Origin: Pseudonocardiaceae bacterium
GTDB lineage: Bacteria; Actinomycetota; Actinomycetes; Mycobacteriales; Pseudonocardiaceae
Assembly: GCA_025937115.1 (NCBI GenBank)
Contig: JAICSB010000042.1
Coordinates: forward strand, 1 to 13,424
DNA length: 13,424 bases
Direction: 5' to 3'
Shown here: piece after piece, positions 6,942-13,062 of the stretch
Numbering within the stretch: the stretch's first letter is position 1
Layout: each line of letters opens with the position of its first letter
Program-made: the position numbers and the translations under genes
The notes under the pieces: model-generated
What the model saw: the letters and a program-made list of their open reading frames with translations, nothing else
Database searches by the model: none
Told to the model about the DNA's origin: nothing

Positions 6942-7003
6942 TGGATCCTTTACGCAGTTCCAGGGAGCCCAGGGTCGGCTAATGGAACCTTTACGCGGTT
7001 TCC
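6936..7003. repeat. Downstream repeat pair (copies 3 and 4), 41-bp spacing
   Basis: Copy 3 (6936-6961) reads TGCCTAATGGATCCTTTACG followed by CAGTTCC. Copy 4 (6977-7003) reads GGCTAATGGAACCTTTACG followed by CGGTTTCC. Start-to-start distance is 41 bp, as for copies 1 and 2. All four copies share a (T/A)A(G/A)TGGA(A/T)CCTTT core, and copies 1-3 keep TGCC..GCA flanks. Copy 3 includes the DUF559 stop codon (6939-6941). Confidence 0.85.
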
Positions 7004-7061
7004 GGCTGGCGGGCTGCTGCTCACGATGTGGGCAATACGAGATCGGGATCACTCGTTCGTG

Positions 7062-7067
7062 TAGCGT
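7062..7067 (+). promoter_or_regulatory. -10 element for a leaderless transcript
   Basis: TAGCGT fits the mycobacterial TAnnnT -10 consensus and ends seven bases before GTG 7075, the spacing expected when transcription starts at the first base of the start codon. No good -35 is visible, which is common for such promoters. Confidence 0.6.
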
Positions 7068-7074
7068 CACCCTC

Positions 7075-7158
7075 GTGCCTGCCCTGTCGCTGAAGCTTGT
7101 GGCTCGCCGCCACATCGATTACGGGCGCACTCGCAGCATGATCTGTATGTCGGCCTGA
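7075..7158 (+). CDS. Actinobacterial sulfur-type leader peptide (27 aa)
   Basis: GTG at 7075, TGA at 7156-7158. The peptide contains RRHIDYGRTRSMIC (residues 11-24), matching position by position the H-(V/I)-D-x-x-R-x-x-S-x-x-C pattern of short leader peptides found before sulfur-assimilation and cysteine genes in many actinobacteria. It has a single Cys (codon 24), near the end. No Shine-Dalgarno precedes it, but a TAGCGT -10 box ends seven bases upstream, so it is probably translated from a leaderless mRNA. It ends 106 bases before the lipoprotein ATG at 7265. In mycobacteria, short cysteine-rich leaderless ORFs are known to act as cysteine-responsive attenuators of the following operon; a similar role here is inferred. 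The only stem I see in the gap is CGGGCG/CGCCCG (7182-7187, 7207-7212), which is weak. Confidence 0.72.
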   Translation: MPALSLKLVARRHIDYGRTRSMICMSA

Positions 7159-7264
7159 CCCTGCCCGACCTCTCCATCCGCCGGGCGTGTGGTCGTGCCG
7201 TCCCAGCGCCCGCGTCTGCTGCGACGTCACTCGCGCGCCCCAGCACGCCGAGGACCCGCTCGTC

Positions 7265-8359
7265 ATGCCAGTTCGTCACAGCGCAACTCGAAGGTCCGCA
7301 GTCCGCCGTGGGCTGGCCGCTCTCATCACCGTGTGGGCGCTCATCCTCGCTGCCGGGTGCGGGGGCGGCGACAGCAGTGCCAGTGCGGCCCCGGGGCCAG
7401 CGCCCACCCTGCGCCTGGGCTACTTCGCCAACGTCACGCACGCCGCCGCCATCGTCGGGCTTGACCGCGGCTTGTTCACCCACGAGCTCGGCTCCACGAA
7501 GTTGGAAACACAGATCTTCGATGCCGGGCCGGCTGCGGTCGAAGCGTTGTTCGGCGGTGGACTCGACGCGGCGTACATCGGACCGAGCCCGGCGATCAAC
7601 GCTTTCCTGCGCAGCGACGGCAAGGCGATCCGGATCATCGCCGGAGCCACCTCCGGCGGCGCGCAGTTGGTCGTCCGTCAGAGCATCAACTCGCCAGCGG
7701 ATCTACGCGGCAAGACGCTGGCCAGTCCGGAGCTCGGCAACACCCAGGACGTGGCGTTACGTGCCTGGCTGACCAGCCACGGCCTGCGCAACAGCGTGCA
7801 TGGCGGTGGGGACGTCACCATCGTGCCCACCAAGAATGGTGACACGCTCCAGCTGATCAAGGCGGGCAAGCTCGACGGCGCCTGGGTGCCGGAACCGTGG
7901 GCGTCCCGGTTGGTGCTGGAAGCCGGCGGCAAGGTGCTGGTCAACGAGCGGGACTTGTGGCCGGGCGGCCAGTTCGTCACCACGCAGCTGATTGTCCGCA
8001 CCGACTACCTCCAGCGCCATCCGCAGACGGTTGAGGCATTGCTTCGCGGGCACGTCGACGCGGTGCAGTGGGCGACTCAGAACTCCGCCGAGGCCAAGAC
8101 CGTGGTGAACAACGCCATCAACGCGCTCACCGGCAAGCCGTTGAAGCCGGAAGGGATCGATCGCGCCTGGCAGAACCTGACCGTGACCGACGACCCGATC
8201 GCGCCATCCCTGCACCGCAGCGCCGAGAACGCGGTGACGGCCGGACTGGCTACCAGACAAGCCGACCTGCACGGCATCTACGACCTGTCGATCCTTAACC
8301 GGATCCTGACCCAACGGGACCTGCCGACCGTGTCGGCCGGCGGGCTCGGGAAAGCGTAG
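7265..8359 (+). CDS. ABC transporter substrate-binding lipoprotein, SsuA/TauA type
   Basis: 364 residues from ATG 7265, chosen because the signal peptide then has a normal length (MPVRHSATRRSAVRRGLAAL, then hydrophobic, then LAAGC with Cys32 as the lipidation site) and GAGGA lies about ten bases upstream. The frame is open to a GTG at 7187 but those codons precede the signal peptide. The mature part is an NMT1/SsuA-type periplasmic-binding fold: LRLGYFANVTHAAAIVGLDR (49-68), GGLDAAYIGPSPAINAF, GKTLASPELGNTQDVALRAW and GKLDGAWVPEPWASRL, all typical of sulfonate, taurine and nitrate binders. It should capture the substrate at the outer membrane face and hand it to the permease. First structural gene of the operon; the ATPase starts 4 bp after its stop. 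The leader peptide favours a sulfur compound over nitrate, but the ligand is not determined. Confidence 0.9.
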   Translation: MPVRHSATRRSAVRRGLAALITVWALILAAGCGGGDSSASAAPGPAPTLRLGYFANVTHAAAIVGLDRGLFTHELGSTKLETQIFDAGPAAVEALFGGGLDAAYIGPSPAINAFLRSDGKAIRIIAGATSGGAQLVVRQSINSPADLRGKTLASPELGNTQDVALRAWLTSHGLRNSVHGGGDVTIVPTKNGDTLQLIKAGKLDGAWVPEPWASRLVLEAGGKVLVNERDLWPGGQFVTTQLIVRTDYLQRHPQTVEALLRGHVDAVQWATQNSAEAKTVVNNAINALTGKPLKPEGIDRAWQNLTVTDDPIAPSLHRSAENAVTAGLATRQADLHGIYDLSILNRILTQRDLPTVSAGGLGKA

Positions 8360-8363
8360 AGAG

Positions 8364-9149
8364 ATGGCACAGCCGACCCTTCGACCGGCCTTGCAGCAAC
8401 AGGCGACGCCGGTCTCCAGCGTACGCGTGACACAACTCGCCCACGTCTTCGAGCGGGACCGACCGCCGGTGCTCGACCGGATCGACCTCGACGTCGCGCC
8501 AGGCGAGTTCGTCTGCCTGCTGGGCGCGTCCGGATGCGGCAAATCCACTCTGCTGTCGCTCATCGCCGGTCTGGGCACACCAACCTCCGGCAGTATCGAG
8601 GTCACGGTGGGCCGTCCGGCGTTGATGTTCCAGGAACCTGCTCTGTTGCCGTGGCTGACGGCGGCCGGCAACGTCGAGCTGGCGCTCAAGGCGCGCGGCG
8701 TCGGCCGGCGCGAGCGCCGCACCGAGGCCGAGCGGCTGCTCTCGCTGGTGAACCTGGCTGGGCAGGGCTGCAAGCGGGTGCATGAGCTTTCCGGTGGGAT
8801 GCGCCAGCGGGTGGCGTTGGCCCGCGCCTTGGCCCAGGACAGCCGGCTGTTGCTGATGGACGAGCCGTTCGCCGCACTCGATGCCATCACCCGCGATGCC
8901 CTGCACGAAGAACTCATCCGGCTGTGGTCGGAGCAGCGACTGTCTGTCATCTTCGTCACGCACAACGTGCGCGAGGCCGTCCGGCTGGGGCAGCGGGTGC
9001 TGCTGATGGGCTCCCGGCCTGGTCGGATCGTGCGGGAGTGGCAGGTCGGGATGAGCCAGCCCAGGGCGATCGAGTCCCCCGGTGTCAGCGCCCTGGCTAC
9101 CGAGATCACCCATCACCTGCGAGCGGAGATCAGCCGGCATGGCCGTTGA
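8364..9149 (+). CDS. ABC transporter ATPase, SsuB/TauB type
   Basis: 261 residues, ATG 8364, complete for the family. All nucleotide-binding elements are intact: Walker A GASGCGKS (54-61), Q-loop Gln90 in LMFQEPALLPWLT, signature LSGGMRQR (142-149), Walker B RLLLMDEP (161-168), D-loop AALD (170-173) and switch His200 in VIFVTHNVREAV. The LLPWLT segment and absence of a C-terminal regulatory domain are typical of the SsuB/TauB/NrtD group. It energises import of the substrate bound by the upstream lipoprotein. It starts 4 bp after that gene's stop with only a poor ribosome site (AGAG), so coupled translation is likely. Its last 11 bases overlap the permease start. Confidence 0.95.
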   Translation: MAQPTLRPALQQQATPVSSVRVTQLAHVFERDRPPVLDRIDLDVAPGEFVCLLGASGCGKSTLLSLIAGLGTPTSGSIEVTVGRPALMFQEPALLPWLTAAGNVELALKARGVGRRERRTEAERLLSLVNLAGQGCKRVHELSGGMRQRVALARALAQDSRLLLMDEPFAALDAITRDALHEELIRLWSEQRLSVIFVTHNVREAVRLGQRVLLMGSRPGRIVREWQVGMSQPRAIESPGVSALATEITHHLRAEISRHGR

Positions 9150-10020
9150 CGATGAGACGCTCACAACCGAAGACAGCCGGACCTTCGAGGCTGGTCTGGA
9201 CGCCCTGGAGGCGCCCACGCTGTCACCGCGACCCGGACCGGGCGCGGTTTTCCTGCGCTCGGTTCTGCCGCCCATCGTGGCGGTGGTCGCGTTTATCGCC
9301 CTGTGGCAGCTGGCCTACAGCACCGACCTCAAACCGAGCTACGCGCTGCCCAGCCCGCTAGACGTGTTGCGGACCTTCGATCAGACGGTGCGCGACGGCC
9401 GCGCCTGGGACGCCATCTCGATCAGCGTGTCCCGCGGCGCCTTGGGATTCTTGGCGTCGCTGGCCGTGGGCACCATGCTTGGGCTGGCAATGTGGCGAAG
9501 CCGCTGGTTACGCGCCGCTATAGGTCCATTCGTCAGCGGGCTGCAGAGCCTGCCGTCGGTCGCCTGGGTCCCGGCGGCGATCATCTGGTTCGGCCTGTCC
9601 GACGCCGCCATCTATGCGGTGGTGCTGCTCGGCGCGGTGCCGTCGGTCGCCAACGGGTTGCTCGCCGGGTTCGACCAGGTGCCGCCGCTGCTCGACAAGG
9701 TGGGCCGGGTGCTGGGGCTGAGCACCGTCGGGCGGATCCGGCACGTGCTGCTCCCGGCCGCGCTGCCGGGATACCTGTCGGGTCTGAAGCAGGGCTGGGC
9801 ATTCTCCTGGCGCTCGCTGATGGCCGCCGAACTCATCACCTACTCCCCCGCGCTGGGCATCGGACTCGGTCAGCAGCTCAACATCGGCCGGGAGCTCAAC
9901 GCAATGGACATGGTGATCGCCTCGATCTTCCTGATCCTGGTGGTCGGCGTCGCCATAGAACTCCTCATCTTCGCCCCCCTAGAACGCCGAGTCCTCCGCA
10001 CCCGAGGCCTCACCCACTAG
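9139..10020 (+). CDS. ABC transporter permease, SsuC/TauC type
   Basis: 293 residues from ATG 9139, which overlaps the ATPase end by 11 bp and has GGAG ten bases upstream; the frame is open further left but only inside the ATPase gene. After an acidic cytoplasmic N-terminus of about 35 residues there are around six hydrophobic segments (first: PPIVAVVAFIALWQLAY). ALPSPLDVL is a typical SsuC/TauC N-terminal signature. The cytoplasmic coupling loop VGRVLGLSTVGRIRHVLLPA, followed by ALPG, corresponds to the EAA-type motif that docks on the ATPase. WRSLMAAELI and GIGLGQQL near the end are also family features. It forms the membrane channel of the importer. Last gene of the operon; an inverted-repeat region follows 15 bp after the stop. 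Confidence 0.93.
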   Translation: MAVDDETLTTEDSRTFEAGLDALEAPTLSPRPGPGAVFLRSVLPPIVAVVAFIALWQLAYSTDLKPSYALPSPLDVLRTFDQTVRDGRAWDAISISVSRGALGFLASLAVGTMLGLAMWRSRWLRAAIGPFVSGLQSLPSVAWVPAAIIWFGLSDAAIYAVVLLGAVPSVANGLLAGFDQVPPLLDKVGRVLGLSTVGRIRHVLLPAALPGYLSGLKQGWAFSWRSLMAAELITYSPALGIGLGQQLNIGRELNAMDMVIASIFLILVVGVAIELLIFAPLERRVLRTRGLTH

Positions 10021-10034
10021 ACATGACGGTCGGT

Positions 10035-10097
10035 GTCGTGAACTCGACGTCACGGACCTTTTCCCGCGCAGAAACGTCGGTGTGGTCAGTTCACGAC
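10035..10097. repeat. Nested inverted repeat between convergent genes
   Basis: Outer arms GTCGTGAACT (10035-10044) and AGTTCACGAC (10088-10097) are exact reverse complements. Inner arms CGACGT (10045-10050) and ACGTCG (10074-10079) are too, with an 8-nt bulge on the right. GTCGGTGT also occurs twice directly (10029-10036, 10076-10083). Lying between the permease end and the SsgA-like gene end, it could be a bidirectional terminator, though without a T-tract on a stem end, or a dispersed intergenic palindrome. Confidence 0.65.
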
Positions 10098-10159
10098 GAT
10101 GAGCGGCGCGCGGCTAGCGGGTCACGGGCGCGGCACTCCAGCGCTCCGTATGCGGCGGC

Positions 10160-10582
10160 TCAGTCCGCGCAACTCCTGGTGATCTTCTCGATCTCGGCAT
10201 CGATGTCGACGGCCAGGCTCTCGCTGCCCAGCGGGACGACGTCGATCGTGGCCTTGACGAACTGCCGCAGCAGGTCGCGGTCCACCTCCAGGACGGCATG
10301 CCCATCGGGTGACCGGATCTCGACCAGCGTCACTTCCCAGTCCCCCATGTCGGCAGGGCGCACCTGGACATCACCTATCCCGGCAGGTGCGCTGAGGCCA
10401 TCCACGAGCAGGTCGCGGGCCAGCACCCAGTCCACGAAACGATTGCCGCGGGTCTGGATCTCGACGGTCACCGCGAAGGGGTCATCGGTGCAGTAGTTCC
10501 AGCGGGTCACCACCGGCGCCGCGGCCTCATGCAGCAACGCGAACATGTCGTGGGCAACCGCCCCGCCACCGTAGCTCGTCAT
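10160..10582 (-). CDS. SsgA-like (SALP) cell-division/sporulation regulator family protein
   Basis: 140 residues from ATG 10582, chosen because GGAGAGG (10592-10598) lies nine bases upstream and the length equals that of typical SALPs. The frame continues to ATGs at 10726 and 10759, giving up to 59 extra residues with no family resemblance and poor ribosome sites. Family features: DDPFAVTVEIQT (33-44), VDWVLARDLLVDGLSAPAGI (50-69), GDVQVRP (70-76), SPDGHAVLEVDRDLLRQFV (91-109), VPLGSES (116-122) and a final DIDAEIEKI (126-134). In Streptomyces, SALPs such as SsgB localise the septum by recruiting FtsZ; whether this one does is unknown. Minus strand, downstream of and co-oriented with the acyl-CoA dehydrogenase, separated by 211 bp and a terminator-like hairpin, so probably separately expressed. 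Confidence 0.82.
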   Translation of the reverse strand: MTSYGGGAVAHDMFALLHEAAAPVVTRWNYCTDDPFAVTVEIQTRGNRFVDWVLARDLLVDGLSAPAGIGDVQVRPADMGDWEVTLVEIRSPDGHAVLEVDRDLLRQFVKATIDVVPLGSESLAVDIDAEIEKITRSCAD

Positions 10583-10788
10583 GCTGGGCCGCCTCTCCGC
10601 GCTGGTTCCGACCCGATGCGCTCCGAGTCGCAACCAGAGTCGATCAATGGAGCTGATCAGTCGGACGTTGATGTGCTCAGTGAAAACATCGCCGAAGTGG
10701 CCGGGTACGTACCACTGCACAGCCATATTCACCCCAACTGATGTACCTCGGTGGGACATACGGGTTAGCCGGATTCGGTTGCCGGCTT

Positions 10789-10813
10789 GCCGGTCACAGA
10801 CCCAGTGACCGGC
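10789..10813 (-). terminator. Hairpin at the end of the acyl-CoA dehydrogenase gene
   Basis: GCCGGTCAC (10789-10797), loop of 7, GTGACCGGC (10805-10813): perfect 9-bp stem overlapping the dehydrogenase stop codon (10794-10796). A stem this strong just at a gene end suggests a terminator or 3'-end stabiliser, but there is no U-tract, as is common in high-GC actinobacteria. Confidence 0.55.
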
Positions 10814-11942
10814 CGATTACTTCCTTCATGATCTCAGTCGTGCCGCCGTAGATCCGGGTGACGCGGGCGTCGGCAAAGGCCCGGGCGATCGGGTATTCGA
10901 GCATGTAGCCGTAGCCGCCGTGCAGCTGCACGCAGCCGTCGACTACCCGGCCCTGCAATTCGGTGCACCACCACTTGGCCTTGGCGGCGTCGACCACGCT
11001 CAGCTCGCCCTCGTTGAGAGCCTCGATGCAGCGATCGGTGAAGGTCTGCGCGATGTCGATCTCGGTGGCCATCTCAGCCAACCGGAACCTGGTGTTCTGA
11101 AAGGTGCCGATCGGCTGGCCGAAGGCCTTGCGGTCCTTGACGTAGGCCAGCGTCAGGTCCAGTGCGGCTCGTGCCGCGGCCACGGCGGCGACGGCCATCG
11201 ACAGTCGCTCTTGAGGAAGTCGATCGACCAGATGAATGAACCCGCGGCCCGGCGTACCCAGCAGGTTGTCGACGGGCACCCGGACATCACGGAAGAACAA
11301 CTCGGCGGTGTCCTGGGCGTGCTGACCAACCTTGACCAGTTTGCGACCGCGCTCGAAGCCCACCATCCCGCGCTCCACCACGAGCAGGCTCATCCCCTGA
11401 TGTCGCTGCGCAGGGTCAGTCTTCACCGCCACGATGACCAGATCGGCGTTGATGCCGTTGGTGATGAACGTCTTCGATCCGTTGACCAGGTAATGACCAA
11501 CGTGGCGATGCGCGGTGGTGGCCATGCCGGCAAGGTCTGAACCCATCCCCGGCTCGGTCATCGCGATGGCCGTGATCAACTCGCCGGAGGCGATCCCCGG
11601 CAACCACCGCCGCTGCTGCTCCTCGGTGGCGAGGTCCAGAAAGTACGGCAGGCAGATGTCGTTGTGCAGGCTCAGCCCGAGCCCCGCGCCGGCGGCCCCG
11701 GCATACATGATCTCCTCGTCCAACACCGCGTTGAATCGGAAGTCGGCCACCCCGCCGCCACCGAACTCCTCCGGGATCGCCATGCCGAGAAAACCGGCCG
11801 CACCTGCGGTGATGAACAGCTCCCGAGGCACGATGCCCTCCGCCTCCCAGGCCGTGAGATGCGGCGTGACCTCCTTGGCCAGGAAGGTGCGGACGCTGTC
11901 GCGGAAGGCCTCATGCTCGGCCTCGAACAACCGACGGTGCAT
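10794..11942 (-). CDS. Acyl-CoA dehydrogenase (FadE), long-chain type
   Basis: 382 residues from ATG 11942 (MHRRLFEAEHEAFRDSVRTF), the usual N-terminus for this family; an ATG at 11990 would add 16 residues of no obvious homology. FAD enzyme introducing the alpha-beta double bond of acyl-CoAs in beta-oxidation. Numbering from 11990: FAD/substrate motif AMTEPGMGSDLAG (143-155), NGSKTFITNG (170-179), AYVKDRKAFGQPIG (282-295), and C-terminal QLHGGYGYMLEYPIARAFAD (355-374) then RIYGGTTEIMKEVIGR (379-394). The position holding the catalytic Glu in short/medium-chain enzymes (YEGT) is Gly here. The base is probably Glu261 in LPQERL, as in long-chain and isovaleryl-CoA dehydrogenases, so the enzyme looks intact. 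Chain-length preference is not certain. Divergent from the MEDS-ATPase gene; the spacer has tandem repeats. Confidence 0.92.
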   Translation of the reverse strand: MHRRLFEAEHEAFRDSVRTFLAKEVTPHLTAWEAEGIVPRELFITAGAAGFLGMAIPEEFGGGGVADFRFNAVLDEEIMYAGAAGAGLGLSLHNDICLPYFLDLATEEQQRRWLPGIASGELITAIAMTEPGMGSDLAGMATTAHRHVGHYLVNGSKTFITNGINADLVIVAVKTDPAQRHQGMSLLVVERGMVGFERGRKLVKVGQHAQDTAELFFRDVRVPVDNLLGTPGRGFIHLVDRLPQERLSMAVAAVAAARAALDLTLAYVKDRKAFGQPIGTFQNTRFRLAEMATEIDIAQTFTDRCIEALNEGELSVVDAAKAKWWCTELQGRVVDGCVQLHGGYGYMLEYPIARAFADARVTRIYGGTTEIMKEVIGRSLGL

Positions 11943-11997
11943 GTGACAATGTTGCACCTGTGGTGGCCCCGCCGCCGGTCTGCCGCTCATTCGAGGT

Positions 11998-12027
11998 GTG
12001 TTGTATTCACTTGCGTTGTATTCTCTG
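11998..12027. repeat. 15-bp tandem duplication in the divergent promoter region
   Basis: GTGTTGTATTCACTT (11998-12012) is followed directly by GCGTTGTATTCTCTG (12013-12027), 12 of 15 positions identical, sharing an exact GTTGTATTC. It is AT-rich for this window and lies between the divergent dehydrogenase and MEDS-ATPase genes, so it may be a regulator site with two half-turn-offset copies or part of a promoter. Confidence 0.6.
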
Positions 12028-12069
12028 CGGCCAAGGTAGACGAAGACCAGCCTAAGAGGTGATTGCGCG

Positions 12070-13062
12070 GTGCTGACTGACGACGCTGGACGCGGCCGGT
12101 TCCCGGGCGCGGCGCTAGCCCGAGATGCCGGCCTGGTGCACGAGGCGTTGTTCTACCGCGACGCGGACGACTACGCCGTCGCCATCACGAGCTTCCTTCG
12201 GGAGGGCTTCGAGCTAGCCCAACCCGCGCTGGTAGCGGTCCCCCGATCGCACCTTGACCTGGTGCGATCGGCACTCGGATCCGACGCCGAGTGCGTCGAG
12301 TGCGTCGACATGACCGAGGCGGGTCGCAACCCGGGCCGGATCATCCGCACGGTGCTGCACGCGTTTGTCCGGGATCATCCGCACCGCCGGGTCCGCATCG
12401 TCGACGAACCGATCTGGCCTGGCCGGTCCGCGGCGGAGTGTCGCGCCGCGCTGCAACACGAAGCCCTGATCAACATCGCGTTGGCGGACTATGAGGCGAC
12501 CATCCTGTGCCCGTACGACCGCCACGGGCTGGACACCGCAACGCTGGCTCAGGCCCGCCAGGCCCATCCGGTGCTGATCGAGCAGCACCGGCGGGAGATC
12601 AGCGCCGACTACCGGGATCCCCGTGCCGTCGCAGACGCGAGCCTCCGGGCGCTGCCCGAGCCCCCGGAGTGGTGGGGTGACATGCGGGTCTTCTCGTCGC
12701 TCACTGAGTTGCGAGCGCTGCGGCTGTTCGTCCAGGATCTGGCTTTGCGGGCTGGACTACCGGCGCACCGGGTGCCCGATCTGTGCCTGGCAGTCAACGA
12801 GGTCGCCACCAACACCCTGGAGCACACTCACGCATCGGGTGTCCTCTCGGTCTGGCAGGACCCTGACACCGACAACCTGATCTGCGAGATCACTGACAGC
12901 GGACAGCTGCACGACCGGTTAGTCGGCCGGATGCCACCCGATGAGGAAGGGCCGCACGGACGCGGGTTGATGCTGGTCAACTCGCTGTGCGATCTGGTCG
13001 AGATACCGACCGGCCAGATCGGCGCCGGAACCACTGTCCGGCTGCACATGCGACTGCGGTAA
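12070..13062 (+). CDS. MEDS sensory domain-HATPase protein, anti-sigma/sensor kinase type
   Basis: 330 residues, GTG at 12070 with AAGAGG ten bases upstream. Residues about 20-175 are a MEDS (DcmR-type sensory) domain: VHEALFYRDADDYAVAITSF (23-42), DEPIWPGRSAAECRAALQHE (112-131), then ALINIALADYEATILCPYD. Residues about 205-328 are a GHKL ATPase domain: N-box LAVNEVATNTLEH (240-252, Glu244 and Asn248), G1 ITDSG (274-278) and G2 GPHGRGLMLV (294-303). No His-containing dimerisation domain and no TM segment is seen, so it is more likely an RsbW-like serine kinase/anti-sigma factor than a classical histidine kinase. MEDS domains are proposed to bind small-molecule ligands. No sigma factor or STAS antagonist gene is visible beside it. 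Divergent from the acyl-CoA dehydrogenase. Confidence 0.88.
   Translation: MLTDDAGRGRFPGAALARDAGLVHEALFYRDADDYAVAITSFLREGFELAQPALVAVPRSHLDLVRSALGSDAECVECVDMTEAGRNPGRIIRTVLHAFVRDHPHRRVRIVDEPIWPGRSAAECRAALQHEALINIALADYEATILCPYDRHGLDTATLAQARQAHPVLIEQHRREISADYRDPRAVADASLRALPEPPEWWGDMRVFSSLTELRALRLFVQDLALRAGLPAHRVPDLCLAVNEVATNTLEHTHASGVLSVWQDPDTDNLICEITDSGQLHDRLVGRMPPDEEGPHGRGLMLVNSLCDLVEIPTGQIGAGTTVRLHMRLR

Noticed and set aside
7757..9109. 450-codon leftward open frame across the transporter genes
   Set aside because: Shadow ORF spanning two well-supported genes on the opposite strand; low-complexity Ser/Arg-rich translation.
10583..10759. 59-residue N-terminal extension of the SsgA-like protein
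   Set aside because: No resemblance to SALPs, poor ribosome sites at 10726 and 10759, and a good GGAGAGG before 10582; left open as a check in the findings.
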